In this document: positions 26,538 to 34,682 of the stretch, in pieces
Position numbering within the stretch: position 1 is the stretch's first letter
How the letters are laid out: every line of letters starts with the position of its first letter
NCBI RefSeq assembly: GCF_025399795.1
Contig: NZ_JAODTZ010000017.1
Location: 62,001 to 126,000 of the forward strand
DNA: 64,000 nt
From: Streptomyces rhizosphaerihabitans
Lineage (GTDB): Bacteria; Actinomycetota; Actinomycetes; Streptomycetales; Streptomycetaceae
Direction: 5' to 3'
Translations under genes and position numbers: made by a program
The notes under the pieces: model-generated
Database searches by the model: none
Seen by the model: only the letters and a program-made list of their open reading frames with translations
What the model was told of the DNA's origin: nothing

Positions 26538-26885
26538 ATGGAAGCCAGGGCCCAGGCGCGGTACATCCGCGTTACGCCCATGAAGGCCCGCCGAGTGGTG
26601 GACCTTATCCGTGGCATGGATGCCACGGAGGCTCAGGCGGTCCTGCGTTTCGCCCCGCAGGCCGCGAGCGTGCCGGTCGGCAAGGTGCTTGACAGCGCCA
26701 TTGCCAACGCCGCACACAACTACGACCACACCGACGCCGGCAGCCTCGTCATCTCCGAGGCCTACGTCGACGAGGGTCCGACCCTGAAGCGGTTCCGGCC
26801 GCGTGCCCAGGGCCGTGCCTACCGGATCCGCAAGCGGACCAGCCACATCACCGTGGTCGTCAGCAGCAAGGAAGGAACCCGGTAA
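26538..26885 (+). CDS. rplV: 50S ribosomal protein L22
   Basis: 115 residues from ATG 26538, where GGAAGGA is ideally placed; an in-frame ATG at 26514 is less likely. L22's long beta hairpin lines the exit tunnel. MEARAQARYIRVTPMKARRV and RFRPRAQGRAYRIRKRTSH are characteristic. Its stop overlaps the rpsC start by one base. Confidence 0.97.
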   Translation: MEARAQARYIRVTPMKARRVVDLIRGMDATEAQAVLRFAPQAASVPVGKVLDSAIANAAHNYDHTDAGSLVISEAYVDEGPTLKRFRPRAQGRAYRIRKRTSHITVVVSSKEGTR

Positions 26886-27733
26886 TGGGCCAGAAGGTTA
26901 ACCCGCATGGGTTCCGGCTCGGCATCACCACGGACTTCAAGTCCCGCTGGTACGCCGACAAGCTGTACAAGGACTACGTCAAGGAAGACGTCGCCATCCG
27001 TCGGATGATGACGTCCGGCATGGAGCGCGCCGGCATCTCGAAGGTTGAGATCGAGCGCACCCGTGACCGCGTGCGGGTGGACATCCACACCGCGCGTCCC
27101 GGCATCGTCATCGGCCGCCGTGGCGCCGAGGCCGACCGCATCCGCGGTGACCTCGAGAAGCTCACGGGCAAGCAGGTCCAGCTGAACATCCTCGAGGTCA
27201 AGAACCCCGAGACCGATGCTCAGCTGGTTGCCCAGGCCGTTGCCGAGCAGCTGTCCTCCCGCGTCTCCTTCCGTCGCGCCATGCGTAAGAGCATGCAGGG
27301 CACGATGAAGGCGGGCGCCAAGGGCATCAAGATCCAGTGTGGTGGCCGTCTCGGCGGCGCCGAGATGTCCCGCTCGGAGTTCTACCGCGAGGGCCGTGTG
27401 CCCCTGCACACCCTCCGCGCGAACGTCGACTACGGCTTCTTCGAGGCCAAGACGACCTTCGGCCGTATCGGCGTGAAGGTCTGGATCTACAAGGGCGACG
27501 TCAAGAACATCGCCGAGGTTCGCGCCGAGAACGCCGCTGCCCGTGCGGGTAACCGCCCGGCCCGTGGTGGCGGCGCGAGCGACCGCCCGGCCCGTGGTGG
27601 TGGCCGTGGTGGCGAGCGTGGCGGCCGCGGCCGCAAGCCGCAGCAGCAGTCCGCGCCGGCTGCCGAGGCCCCCAAGGCCGAGGCTCCCGCCGCCGCTGCC
27701 GCTCCGGCTGAGAGCACCGGAACGGAGGCCTGA
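26885..27733 (+). CDS. rpsC: 30S ribosomal protein S3 with long Gly/Arg/Ala tail
   Basis: 282 residues; the first about 215 are normal S3 (MGQKVNPHGFRLGI; KH-type GIVIGRRGAEADRIR), an mRNA-entry and helicase protein. The rest is a low-complexity extension, first Gly/Arg-rich (RPARGGGASDRPARGGG), then Ala/Pro/Glu-rich. Such tails are usual in Streptomyces S3. Confidence 0.99.
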   Translation: MGQKVNPHGFRLGITTDFKSRWYADKLYKDYVKEDVAIRRMMTSGMERAGISKVEIERTRDRVRVDIHTARPGIVIGRRGAEADRIRGDLEKLTGKQVQLNILEVKNPETDAQLVAQAVAEQLSSRVSFRRAMRKSMQGTMKAGAKGIKIQCGGRLGGAEMSRSEFYREGRVPLHTLRANVDYGFFEAKTTFGRIGVKVWIYKGDVKNIAEVRAENAAARAGNRPARGGGASDRPARGGGRGGERGGRGRKPQQQSAPAAEAPKAEAPAAAAAPAESTGTEA

Positions 27734-27738
27734 CCGAC

Positions 27739-28158
27739 ATGCTGATCCCCCGCAGGGTCAAGCACCGCAAGCAGCACCACCCGAAGCGCCGTGGTCAGGC
27801 CAAGGGCGGTACGCAGGTTTCGTTCGGCGAGTACGGCATTCAGGCCCTCACGCCGGCGTACGTGACGAACCGCCAGATCGAGGCCGCTCGTATCGCGATG
27901 ACCCGCCACATCAAGCGTGGCGGCAAGGTCTGGATCAACATCTACCCGGACCGCCCGCTCACGAAGAAGCCCGCCGAGACCCGCATGGGTTCCGGTAAGG
28001 GTTCCCCCGAGTGGTGGGTCGCGAACGTGCACCCGGGCCGGGTCATGTTCGAACTGTCCTACCCCAACGAGAAGATCGCCCGTGAGGCCCTCACTCGCGC
28101 AGCCCACAAGCTGCCGATGAAGTGCCGGATCGTCAAGCGCGAGGCAGGTGAAGCGTGA
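27739..28158 (+). CDS. rplP: 50S ribosomal protein L16
   Basis: 139 residues (MLIPRRVKHRKQHHPKRRGQ). L16 helps position A-site tRNA at the peptidyl-transferase centre. RMGSGKGSPEWWVANVHPGR is diagnostic. It overlaps rpmC by one base. Confidence 0.99.
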   Translation: MLIPRRVKHRKQHHPKRRGQAKGGTQVSFGEYGIQALTPAYVTNRQIEAARIAMTRHIKRGGKVWINIYPDRPLTKKPAETRMGSGKGSPEWWVANVHPGRVMFELSYPNEKIAREALTRAAHKLPMKCRIVKREAGEA

Positions 28159-28382
28159 TGTCGGCCGGTACCAAGGCGTCCGAGCTGCGCGAACTGGGTG
28201 ACGAGGAGCTTCTCGCGAAGCTCCGCGAAGCCAAGGAAGAGCTGTTCAACCTCCGCTTCCAGGCGGCGACCGGTCAGCTCGAGAACCACGGGCGGCTCAA
28301 GGCCGTCCGGAAGGACATCGCGCGGATCTACACCCTGATGCGTGAGCGCGAGCTGGGCATCGAGACGGTGGAGAGCGCCTGA
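28158..28382 (+). CDS. rpmC: 50S ribosomal protein L29
   Basis: 74 residues from ATG 28158, chosen over GTG 28155 because the TGATG overlap with rplP is the usual coupling. L29 lies near the exit tunnel beside L23. ELRELGDEELLAKLREAKEE and NLRFQAATGQLEN are typical. Confidence 0.97.
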   Translation: MSAGTKASELRELGDEELLAKLREAKEELFNLRFQAATGQLENHGRLKAVRKDIARIYTLMRERELGIETVESA

Positions 28383-28690
28383 TGAGCGAGAGCAACGTGA
28401 CTGAGCAGACTGCATCCAAGGGCGGCTCCGCCGCGGGCGACCGCGGTTTCCGCAAGACCCGTGAGGGTCTGGTCGTCAGCGACAAGATGGACAAGACCGT
28501 CGTCGTCGCTGTCGAGGACCGCGTGAAGCACGCGCTGTACGGCAAGGTCATCCGCCGTACCAGCAAGCTCAAGGCCCACGACGAGCAGAACGCCGCCGGC
28601 GTCGGCGACCGCGTCCTCCTGATGGAGACCCGGCCGCTGTCCTCGACGAAGCGCTGGCGCATCGTCGAGATCCTCGAGAAGGCCAAGTAA
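28382..28690 (+). CDS. rpsQ: 30S ribosomal protein S17
   Basis: 102 residues with a short Ser/Glu-rich N-terminal extension. S17 is a primary 16S-rRNA binding protein. GLVVSDKMDKTVVVAVED and KAHDEQNAAGVGDRVLLMET are present. It is the last gene of the S10 operon, starting in the stop of rpmC (TGATG). Confidence 0.98.
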   Translation: MSESNVTEQTASKGGSAAGDRGFRKTREGLVVSDKMDKTVVVAVEDRVKHALYGKVIRRTSKLKAHDEQNAAGVGDRVLLMETRPLSSTKRWRIVEILEKAK

Positions 28691-28694
28691 CCAT

Positions 28695-28781
28695 CTGAGG
28701 CCCCGGGAAATCATTCCCGGGGGCCCCTCAGGTTCGTTCCGCCAGGCTCGGGGCGGGACCGTCCTTCGACGGTCCCGCCCC
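28695..28781 (+). promoter_or_regulatory. two hairpins between the S10 and spc operons
   Basis: The first (28695-28732) pairs CTGAGG-CCCCGGGAA with TTCCCGGGG and CCCTCAG. The second is perfect: GGGGCGGGACCGTC (28750-28763), loop CTTC, and its complement to 28781. Neither is followed by a T run, so attenuation, RNA processing or an rplN leader is as likely as full termination. The gap rpsQ-rplN is 120 bases. Confidence 0.75.
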
Positions 28782-28810
28782 GGGAACCGGCAGACAAACA
28801 GGAGATAGAC

Positions 28811-29179
28811 GTGATCCAGCAGGAGTCGCGACTGCGTGTCGCCGACAACACTGGTGCGAAGGAAATCCTTTGCATCCGTGTGCTCGGTGGCTCCGGTCGC
28901 CGCTACGCGGGCATCGGCGACGTCATCGTCGCCACCGTCAAGGACGCGATCCCCGGCGGCAACGTGAAGAAGGGTGACGTCATCAAGGCGGTCATCGTTC
29001 GCACCGTCAAGGAGCGCCGCCGTCCGGACGGCTCGTACATTCGCTTCGACGAGAACGCCGCTGTCATTCTGAAGAACGACGGCGACCCTCGTGGCACCCG
29101 TATCTTCGGCCCGGTCGGCCGGGAGCTGCGCGAGAAGAAGTTCATGAAGATCATCTCGCTCGCGCCGGAGGTGCTGTAA
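28811..29179 (+). CDS. rplN: 50S ribosomal protein L14
   Basis: 122 residues from GTG 28811, preceded by AGGAGA. L14 contacts the 30S subunit and other factors. MIQQESRLRVADNTGAKEI and GPVGRELREKKFMKIISLAP are the family's ends. It begins the spc operon. Confidence 0.99.
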   Translation: MIQQESRLRVADNTGAKEILCIRVLGGSGRRYAGIGDVIVATVKDAIPGGNVKKGDVIKAVIVRTVKERRRPDGSYIRFDENAAVILKNDGDPRGTRIFGPVGRELREKKFMKIISLAPEVL

Positions 29180-29181
29180 GC

Positions 29182-29505
29182 ATGAAGATCAAGAAGGGCG
29201 ACCTGGTTCAGGTCATCACCGGTAAGGACAAGGGCAAGCAGGGCAAGGTCATTGCCGCTTACCCGCGCGACGAGCGCGTCCTGGTCGAGGGTGTCAACCG
29301 GGTCAAGAAGCACACCAAGGCCGGCCCGACCGCCAAGGGCTCGCAGGCCGGTGGCATCGTCACGACCGAGGCGCCCGTCCACGTCTCCAACGTCCAGCTG
29401 GTCGTTGAGAAGGACGGCAACAAGGTCGTCACGCGCGTCGGTTTCCGCTTCGACGAAGAGGGCAACAAGATCCGCGTTGCCAAGCGGACGGGTGAGGACA
29501 TCTGA
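29182..29505 (+). CDS. rplX: 50S ribosomal protein L24
   Basis: 107 residues. L24 initiates 50S assembly and carries a KOW motif (KGDLVQVITGKDKGKQGKVI). It is 2 bases after rplN and overlaps rplE by one base. Confidence 0.98.
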   Translation: MKIKKGDLVQVITGKDKGKQGKVIAAYPRDERVLVEGVNRVKKHTKAGPTAKGSQAGGIVTTEAPVHVSNVQLVVEKDGNKVVTRVGFRFDEEGNKIRVAKRTGEDI

Positions 29506-30062
29506 TGACTACCACCACCACTCCGCGTCTCAAGACGAAGTACCGCGAGGAGATCGCGGGCAAGCTGCAGGAAGAGTTCTCCTACGAGAACGTCATGCAG
29601 ACCCCGGGCCTCGTCAAGATCGTGGTCAACATGGGTGTCGGCGACGCCGCCCGTGACTCGAAGCTCATGGACGGTGCCGTCCGTGACCTGACCACGATCA
29701 CCGGTCAGAAGCCGGCCATCACCAAGGCCCGCAAGTCCATCGCGCAGTTCAAGCTGCGTGAGGGTCAGCCGATCGGTGCCCACGTCACACTCCGTGGCGA
29801 CCGCATGTGGGAGTTCCTGGACCGCACCCTGTCGCTCGCGCTTCCGCGCATCCGCGACTTCCGTGGTCTGTCCCCCAAGCAGTTCGACGGCCGTGGCAAC
29901 TACACCTTCGGTCTCACGGAGCAGGTCATGTTCCACGAGATCGACCAGGACAAGATCGACCGCACCCGGGGTATGGACATCACCGTGGTGACCACGGCGA
30001 CCAACGACGCTGAGGGCCGCGCGCTCCTTCGTCACCTCGGCTTCCCCTTCAAGGAGGCGTAA
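29505..30062 (+). CDS. rplE: 50S ribosomal protein L5
   Basis: 185 residues. L5 is part of the 5S rRNA particle and contacts P-site tRNA. TPGLVKIVVNMGVGDAARD and GLSPKQFDGRGNYTFGLTEQ are diagnostic. It is followed by rpsN after 5 bases. Confidence 0.99.
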   Translation: MTTTTTPRLKTKYREEIAGKLQEEFSYENVMQTPGLVKIVVNMGVGDAARDSKLMDGAVRDLTTITGQKPAITKARKSIAQFKLREGQPIGAHVTLRGDRMWEFLDRTLSLALPRIRDFRGLSPKQFDGRGNYTFGLTEQVMFHEIDQDKIDRTRGMDITVVTTATNDAEGRALLRHLGFPFKEA

Positions 30063-30067
30063 GCGAG

Positions 30068-30253
30068 ATGGCGAAGAAGGCTCTGATTGCCAAGGCTGCT
30101 CGTAAGCCCAAGTTCGGTGTGCGTGGCTACACGCGCTGCCAGCGCTGCGGTCGTCCGCACTCCGTGTACCGCAAGTTCGGCCTGTGCCGCATCTGCCTTC
30201 GTGAGATGGCTCACCGTGGCGAGCTGCCGGGCGTGACCAAGAGCTCCTGGTAG
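30068..30253 (+). CDS. rpsZ: 30S ribosomal protein S14, short zinc-binding type
   Basis: 61 residues, the short type-Z form. C24-x2-C27 and C40-x2-C43 (RCQRCGRPHSVYRKFGLC, then CLREM) are intact, so this is the zinc-containing version. Streptomycetes usually also have a longer cysteine-free paralogue under Zur control elsewhere. It lies in the spc operon at the normal place. Confidence 0.97.
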   Translation: MAKKALIAKAARKPKFGVRGYTRCQRCGRPHSVYRKFGLCRICLREMAHRGELPGVTKSSW

Positions 30254-30350
30254 TCCCTGTAATTCAGGGATCCAGGACTCTCGGTAAGTAAAGGGCTCTG
30301 TCAGGTGCCCACCTCTCCATGCCTTAGGCTAGGAGGGTTGGGCGCCTGAC
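30254..30350 (+). promoter_or_regulatory. hairpins upstream of rpsH
   Basis: TCCCTG-TAATT-CAGGGA (30254-30270) is a small perfect hairpin. A larger one has 19-base arms at 30300-30318 and 30332-30350 around a 13-base loop, with a few mismatches and G-T pairs. The rpsZ-rpsH gap is 210 bases, unusually long within the spc operon, so a regulatory element, perhaps S8-related, is plausible. Confidence 0.6.
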
Positions 30351-30463
30351 GCCCAGACGACTTACTACGCCGTAGGTCCCCGCACCGCACCCGTCCCGCC
30401 ACTGAGTGGGGAGAGGGATGGCGCATACAGGAAACCCCGGCGAGAGAGGCCGAAGGCCAATTC

Positions 30464-30862
30464 ATGACCATGACTGATCCCATCGCAGACATGCTTACTC
30501 GTCTGCGTAACGCGAACTCGGCGTACCACGACGATGTCGCGATGCCGCACAGCAAGATCAAGTCGCACATCGCAGAGATCCTCCAGCAGGAGGGCTTCAT
30601 CACCGGCTGGAAGGTCGAGGACGCCGAGGTCGGCAAGAAGCTCGTCCTCGAGCTGAAGTTCGGCCCGAACCGTGAGCGCTCCATCGCGGGCATCAAGCGG
30701 ATTTCGAAGCCTGGTCTGCGTGTGTACGCGAAGTCCACCTCCCTGCCCAGGGTGCTCGGTGGCCTCGGCGTGGCGATCATCTCCACGTCTCACGGTCTCC
30801 TCACCGACAAGCAGGCCGGCAAGAAGGGCGTAGGCGGAGAAGTTCTCGCCTACGTCTGGTAG
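30464..30862 (+). CDS. rpsH: 30S ribosomal protein S8
   Basis: 132 residues (MTMTDPIADMLTRLRNANSA); a second ATG two codons in could be the true start. S8 binds 16S helix 21 and in E. coli is the spc-operon repressor. KKGVGGEVLAYVW ends the protein as expected. Confidence 0.99.
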   Translation: MTMTDPIADMLTRLRNANSAYHDDVAMPHSKIKSHIAEILQQEGFITGWKVEDAEVGKKLVLELKFGPNRERSIAGIKRISKPGLRVYAKSTSLPRVLGGLGVAIISTSHGLLTDKQAGKKGVGGEVLAYVW

Positions 30863-30886
30863 CGGAAGGAATCGGAGGAAACAGCT

Positions 30887-31426
30887 ATGTCGCGTATTGG
30901 CAAGCTCCCCATCACGGTTCCCGCCGGCGTGGACGTCACCATCGACGGCCGTACGGTCCAGGTGAAGGGCCCTAAGGGCGCCCTCTCCCACACCGTCGCG
31001 GCGCCGATCGAGGTCGCCAAGGGCGAGGACGGCATTCTCAATGTCACCCGCCCGAACGACGAGCGTCAGAACAAGGCCCTCCACGGCCTGTCCCGCACGC
31101 TGGTGGCGAACATGATCACCGGCGTGACCACGGGTTACGTGAAGAAGCTCGAAATCAGCGGTGTCGGTTACCGCGTCCTGGCGAAGGGCTCCAACCTGGA
31201 GTTCTCGCTCGGCTACAGCCACTCGATCACTGTCGAGGCCCCCGAAGGCATCACCTTCAAGGTCGAGAACCCGACGCGGTTCTCGGTCGAGGGCATCGAC
31301 AAGCAGAAGGTCGGCGAGGTTGCGGCCAACATCCGCAAGCTGCGCAAGCCCGACCCGTACAAGGCCAAGGGCGTCAAGTACGAGGGCGAAGTCATTCGTC
31401 GCAAGGTCGGAAAGGCGGGTAAGTAA
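30887..31426 (+). CDS. rplF: 50S ribosomal protein L6
   Basis: 179 residues (MSRIGKLPITVPAGVDVTID). L6 lies near the factor-binding site. IRKLRKPDPYKAKGVKYEGE is the C-terminal signature. GGAGGAAACAGCT precedes the start. Confidence 0.99.
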   Translation: MSRIGKLPITVPAGVDVTIDGRTVQVKGPKGALSHTVAAPIEVAKGEDGILNVTRPNDERQNKALHGLSRTLVANMITGVTTGYVKKLEISGVGYRVLAKGSNLEFSLGYSHSITVEAPEGITFKVENPTRFSVEGIDKQKVGEVAANIRKLRKPDPYKAKGVKYEGEVIRRKVGKAGK

Positions 31427-31429
31427 GCC

Positions 31430-31813
31430 ATGGCATACGGTGTCAAGATTGCTAAGGGCGACGCTTACAAGCGTGCTGCCATCAAGCGTCGTCACATCCG
31501 GATCCGTAAGCACATCTCGGGTACGGCTGAGCGTCCGCGCCTGGTCGTGACGCGCTCCAACCGTCACATCGTGGCCCAGGTCATCGACGACGTTAAGGGT
31601 CACACCCTCGCGTCGGCGTCGACCCTGGACACCGCGATCCGCGGTGGCGAGGCCGACAAGTCGGCTCAGGCGAAGTCGGTCGGCGCCCTGGTCGCCGAGC
31701 GCGCCAAGGCCGCCGGTGTCGAGGCTGTCGTATTCGACCGTGGTGGCAACCAGTACGCCGGGCGCATCGCCGCCCTGGCGGACGCCGCCCGCGAAGCCGG
31801 ACTCAAGTTCTGA
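31430..31813 (+). CDS. rplR: 50S ribosomal protein L18
   Basis: 127 residues. L18 binds 5S rRNA with L5 and L25. The RRHIRIRKHISGTAERPRL and GGNQYAGRIAALADAAREAG segments are typical. It begins 3 bases after rplF. Confidence 0.98.
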   Translation: MAYGVKIAKGDAYKRAAIKRRHIRIRKHISGTAERPRLVVTRSNRHIVAQVIDDVKGHTLASASTLDTAIRGGEADKSAQAKSVGALVAERAKAAGVEAVVFDRGGNQYAGRIAALADAAREAGLKF

Positions 31814-31879
31814 GTCGCCCGTCGCGCTAGCGACTTCATTGTCGCTGCGTAGCTAGCGGAAAAAGAGAGAGGTAATCCA

Positions 31880-32485
31880 ATGGCTGGACCCCAGCGCCGT
31901 GGAAGCGGTGCCGGTGGCGGCGAGCGGCGGGACCGGAAGGGCCGTGACGGCGGCGCTGCTGCCGCCGAGAAGACCGCGTACGTTGAGCGCGTTGTCGCGA
32001 TCAACCGCGTCGCCAAGGTTGTGAAGGGTGGTCGTCGCTTCAGCTTCACCGCGCTTGTCGTGGTAGGCGATGGTGACGGCACCGTCGGTGTCGGTTACGG
32101 CAAGGCCAAGGAGGTGCCGGCCGCGATCGCCAAGGGTGTTGAAGAGGCCAAGAAGCACTTCTTCAAGGTCCCCCGTATCCAGGGCACCATCCCGCACCCG
32201 ATCACGGGCGAGAAGGCCGCGGGCGTCGTCCTGCTCAAGCCTGCTTCCCCCGGTACCGGCGTTATCGCCGGTGGCCCGGTGCGAGCTGTCCTGGAGTGCG
32301 CCGGCGTTCACGACATCCTGTCGAAGTCGCTCGGTTCTTCCAACGCGATCAACATCGTGCACGCGACCGTGGCGGCCCTCAAGGGCCTGCAGCGTCCCGA
32401 GGAGATCGCGGCTCGCCGTGGTCTGCCCCTCGAGGACGTCGCCCCCGCGGCTCTCCTTCGTGCACGTGCCGGGGCGGGTGCGTAA
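31880..32485 (+). CDS. rpsE: 30S ribosomal protein S5
   Basis: 201 residues with an extra Gly/Arg-rich N-terminus of about 30 residues. S5 stabilises the decoding region and the mRNA path. The loop KGGRRFSFTALVVVGDGDG, where spectinomycin resistance maps in other bacteria, looks wild type. It overlaps rpmD by one base (TAATG). Confidence 0.98.
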   Translation: MAGPQRRGSGAGGGERRDRKGRDGGAAAAEKTAYVERVVAINRVAKVVKGGRRFSFTALVVVGDGDGTVGVGYGKAKEVPAAIAKGVEEAKKHFFKVPRIQGTIPHPITGEKAAGVVLLKPASPGTGVIAGGPVRAVLECAGVHDILSKSLGSSNAINIVHATVAALKGLQRPEEIAARRGLPLEDVAPAALLRARAGAGA

Positions 32486-32667
32486 TGGCTCGCCTCAAGG
32501 TCACGCAGACGAAGTCGTACATCGGCAGCAAGCAGAACCACCGTGACACCCTGCGTTCCCTTGGTCTCAAGGGCATCAACACGCAGGTCGTCAAGGAGGA
32601 CCGCCCCGAGTTCCGCGGAATGGTTCACACCGTCCGCCACCTCGTGACGGTCGAGGAGGTCGACTGA
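32485..32667 (+). CDS. rpmD: 50S ribosomal protein L30
   Basis: 60 residues (MARLKVTQTKSYIGSKQNHR). L30 is a small surface protein of the 50S. RSLGLKGINTQVVKEDRPEF is characteristic. It starts within the rpsE stop. Confidence 0.97.
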   Translation: MARLKVTQTKSYIGSKQNHRDTLRSLGLKGINTQVVKEDRPEFRGMVHTVRHLVTVEEVD

Positions 32668-32669
32668 TC

Positions 32670-33125
32670 ATGGCGGAAAACAACCCGCTCAAGATCCACA
32701 ACCTTCGTCCCGCCCCGGGCGCCAAGACCGCCAAGACCCGTGTCGGTCGTGGTGAGGCGTCGAAGGGTAAGACGGCTGGTCGTGGTACCAAGGGCACGAA
32801 GGCCCGCTACCAGGTTCCGGAGCGCTTCGAGGGTGGCCAGATGCCCCTCCACATGCGTCTTCCGAAGCTCAAGGGCTTCCGTAACCCGTTCAAGACCGAG
32901 TTCCAGGTCGTGAACCTCGACAAGCTGGGCGCGCTGTACCCGGAGGGTGGCGAGGTCACCGTCGAGGGTCTCGTCGCCAAGGGTGCCGTTCGCAAGAACA
33001 GCCTCGTCAAGGTCCTCGGCCAGGGCGAGATCTCCGTGGCGCTGCAGGTGACGGTCGACGCCGTCTCCGGCTCCGCCAAGGAGAAGATCACCGCCGCCGG
33101 CGGTACCGTCACCGAGCTCGTCTGA
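32670..33125 (+). CDS. rplO: 50S ribosomal protein L15
   Basis: 151 residues. L15 binds 23S rRNA late in assembly. HNLRPAPGAKTAKTRVGRGE and GGQMPLHMRLPKLKGFRNPF are diagnostic. It is the last gene before a strong hairpin, after which secY begins. Confidence 0.98.
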   Translation: MAENNPLKIHNLRPAPGAKTAKTRVGRGEASKGKTAGRGTKGTKARYQVPERFEGGQMPLHMRLPKLKGFRNPFKTEFQVVNLDKLGALYPEGGEVTVEGLVAKGAVRKNSLVKVLGQGEISVALQVTVDAVSGSAKEKITAAGGTVTELV

Positions 33126-33150
33126 TTTCAGCAGGCGTCTCGATGACCTG

Positions 33151-33202
33151 AACGATCCCGACCGGGGATGCCCCACAAAAGGGGCATCCCCGGTTGGTCG
33201 TT
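33151..33202 (+). terminator. hairpin between rplO and secY
   Basis: ACCGGGGATGCCCC and GGGGCATCCCCGGT pair perfectly over 14 bp around ACAAAA (33175-33180); flanking AACGA/TCGTT extends the stem. TTCC follows. It probably terminates or attenuates before the secY-adk part. Confidence 0.8.
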
Positions 33203-33368
33203 CCTAGGGGGGCAGTGTCGCCGGTAAGGTGGCCTGCACTGTTAATTTTCGTCCGGCGTGCCTCATGGGAACTCCGGACGGGCTTTGACTGTTGGTTAGC
33301 TGTCAGTCATCCGTCGAACCTCAAGACTCACCCTCGGACGCGGTAGCGCGGGGGTCGCAGGAGGCACC

Positions 33369-34682
33369 GTGCTCACCGCGTTCGCCCGGGCGTTCAGGAC
33401 GCCCGACCTGCGCAAGAAGCTGCTCTTCACGCTCGGCATCGTCGTGGTCTACCGGGTCGGTACCCACATTCCGATCCCTGGCGTGGACTACAAGAATGTC
33501 CAGTCGTGCATGAATATGGCCGACACGAACCGCGGGCTGTTCAGCCTGATCAATATGTTCAGTGGCGGCGCGCTGCTGCAGATCACGATCTTCGCGCTCG
33601 GCATCATGCCGTACATCACGGCGAGCATCATCCTTCAGCTGCTCACCGTGGTGATTCCGCGACTGGAAGCCCTCAAGAAGGAGGGCTCGGCCGGTACGGC
33701 GAAGATCACGCAGTACACCCGCTATCTGACGGTCGCGCTCGCCATCCTGCAGGGCACCGGCCTGGTGGCCACCGCCCGCAGCGGCGCGCTCTTCACGGGC
33801 TGCCCCGTGGCCAACCAGATCGTGCCGGACCAGTCGATCTTCACCACCATCACGATGGTCGTCACGATGACCGCCGGTACCTGTGTCGTCATGTGGCTCG
33901 GTGAGCTCATCACCGACCGCGGCATCGGCAACGGCATGTCGATCCTCATGTTCATCTCGATCGCGGCGACCTTCCCGAGCGCGCTGTGGACCGTCAAGAT
34001 CCAGGGCAAGCTGGCCGATGGCTGGATCGAGTTCGGCACGGTCATCGCCGTGGGTCTGTGCATGGTCGGCCTGGTGGTGTTCGTCGAGCAGGCGCAGCGC
34101 CGGGTTCCGGTCCAGTACGCGAAGCGCATGATCGGCCGCCGTTCGTACGGCGGCACCTCGACCTACATTCCGCTGAAGGTCAACCAGGCAGGTGTGATTC
34201 CTGTCATCTTCGCCTCGTCGCTGCTCTACATTCCGAGCCTGATCGCGCAGTTCTCGAAGAGCGATTCCGGGTGGAAAACGTGGGTCACACAGAACCTGAC
34301 CAAGGGTAACCACCCGGTTTACATCGCTCTGTACTTCCTTCTGATCGTTTTCTTCGCGTTCTTCTACGTGGCGATCTCGTTCAACCCCGAGGAAGTAGCC
34401 GACAACATGAAGAAGTATGGTGGCTTCATCCCGGGCATCCGGGCTGGCCGGCCGACCGCTGAGTACCTCAGCTACGTACTCAACCGGATCACCTGGCCGG
34501 GTTCGCTGTATCTGGGGCTGATCGCTCTCGTGCCGACGGTCGCGTTGGTTGGTTTCGGGGCAAACCAGAACTTCCCGTTCGGTGGTACCAGCATCCTGAT
34601 CATCGTGGGTGTCGGTCTCGAGACGGTGAAGCAGATCGAGAGTCAGCTTCAGCAGCGCAATTACGAAGGGTTCCTCCGCTGA
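33369..34682 (+). CDS. secY: SecY, preprotein translocase channel subunit
   Basis: 437 residues from GTG 33369, preceded by GCAGGAGGC. SecY is the ten-span channel of the SecYEG translocon. The plug region (GVDYKNVQSCMNMADTNRGL) and multiple hydrophobic spans are visible, ending in QQRNYEGFLR. It shares a one-base overlap with adk, the usual actinobacterial order. Confidence 0.98.
   Translation: MLTAFARAFRTPDLRKKLLFTLGIVVVYRVGTHIPIPGVDYKNVQSCMNMADTNRGLFSLINMFSGGALLQITIFALGIMPYITASIILQLLTVVIPRLEALKKEGSAGTAKITQYTRYLTVALAILQGTGLVATARSGALFTGCPVANQIVPDQSIFTTITMVVTMTAGTCVVMWLGELITDRGIGNGMSILMFISIAATFPSALWTVKIQGKLADGWIEFGTVIAVGLCMVGLVVFVEQAQRRVPVQYAKRMIGRRSYGGTSTYIPLKVNQAGVIPVIFASSLLYIPSLIAQFSKSDSGWKTWVTQNLTKGNHPVYIALYFLLIVFFAFFYVAISFNPEEVADNMKKYGGFIPGIRAGRPTAEYLSYVLNRITWPGSLYLGLIALVPTVALVGFGANQNFPFGGTSILIIVGVGLETVKQIESQLQQRNYEGFLR

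Noticed and set aside
24543..26846. A 767-codon minus-strand open frame
   Set aside because: It lies opposite rplD, rplW, rplB, rpsS and rplV.
33285..33290. Promoter of secY based on TTGACT
   Set aside because: No -10 at proper spacing.
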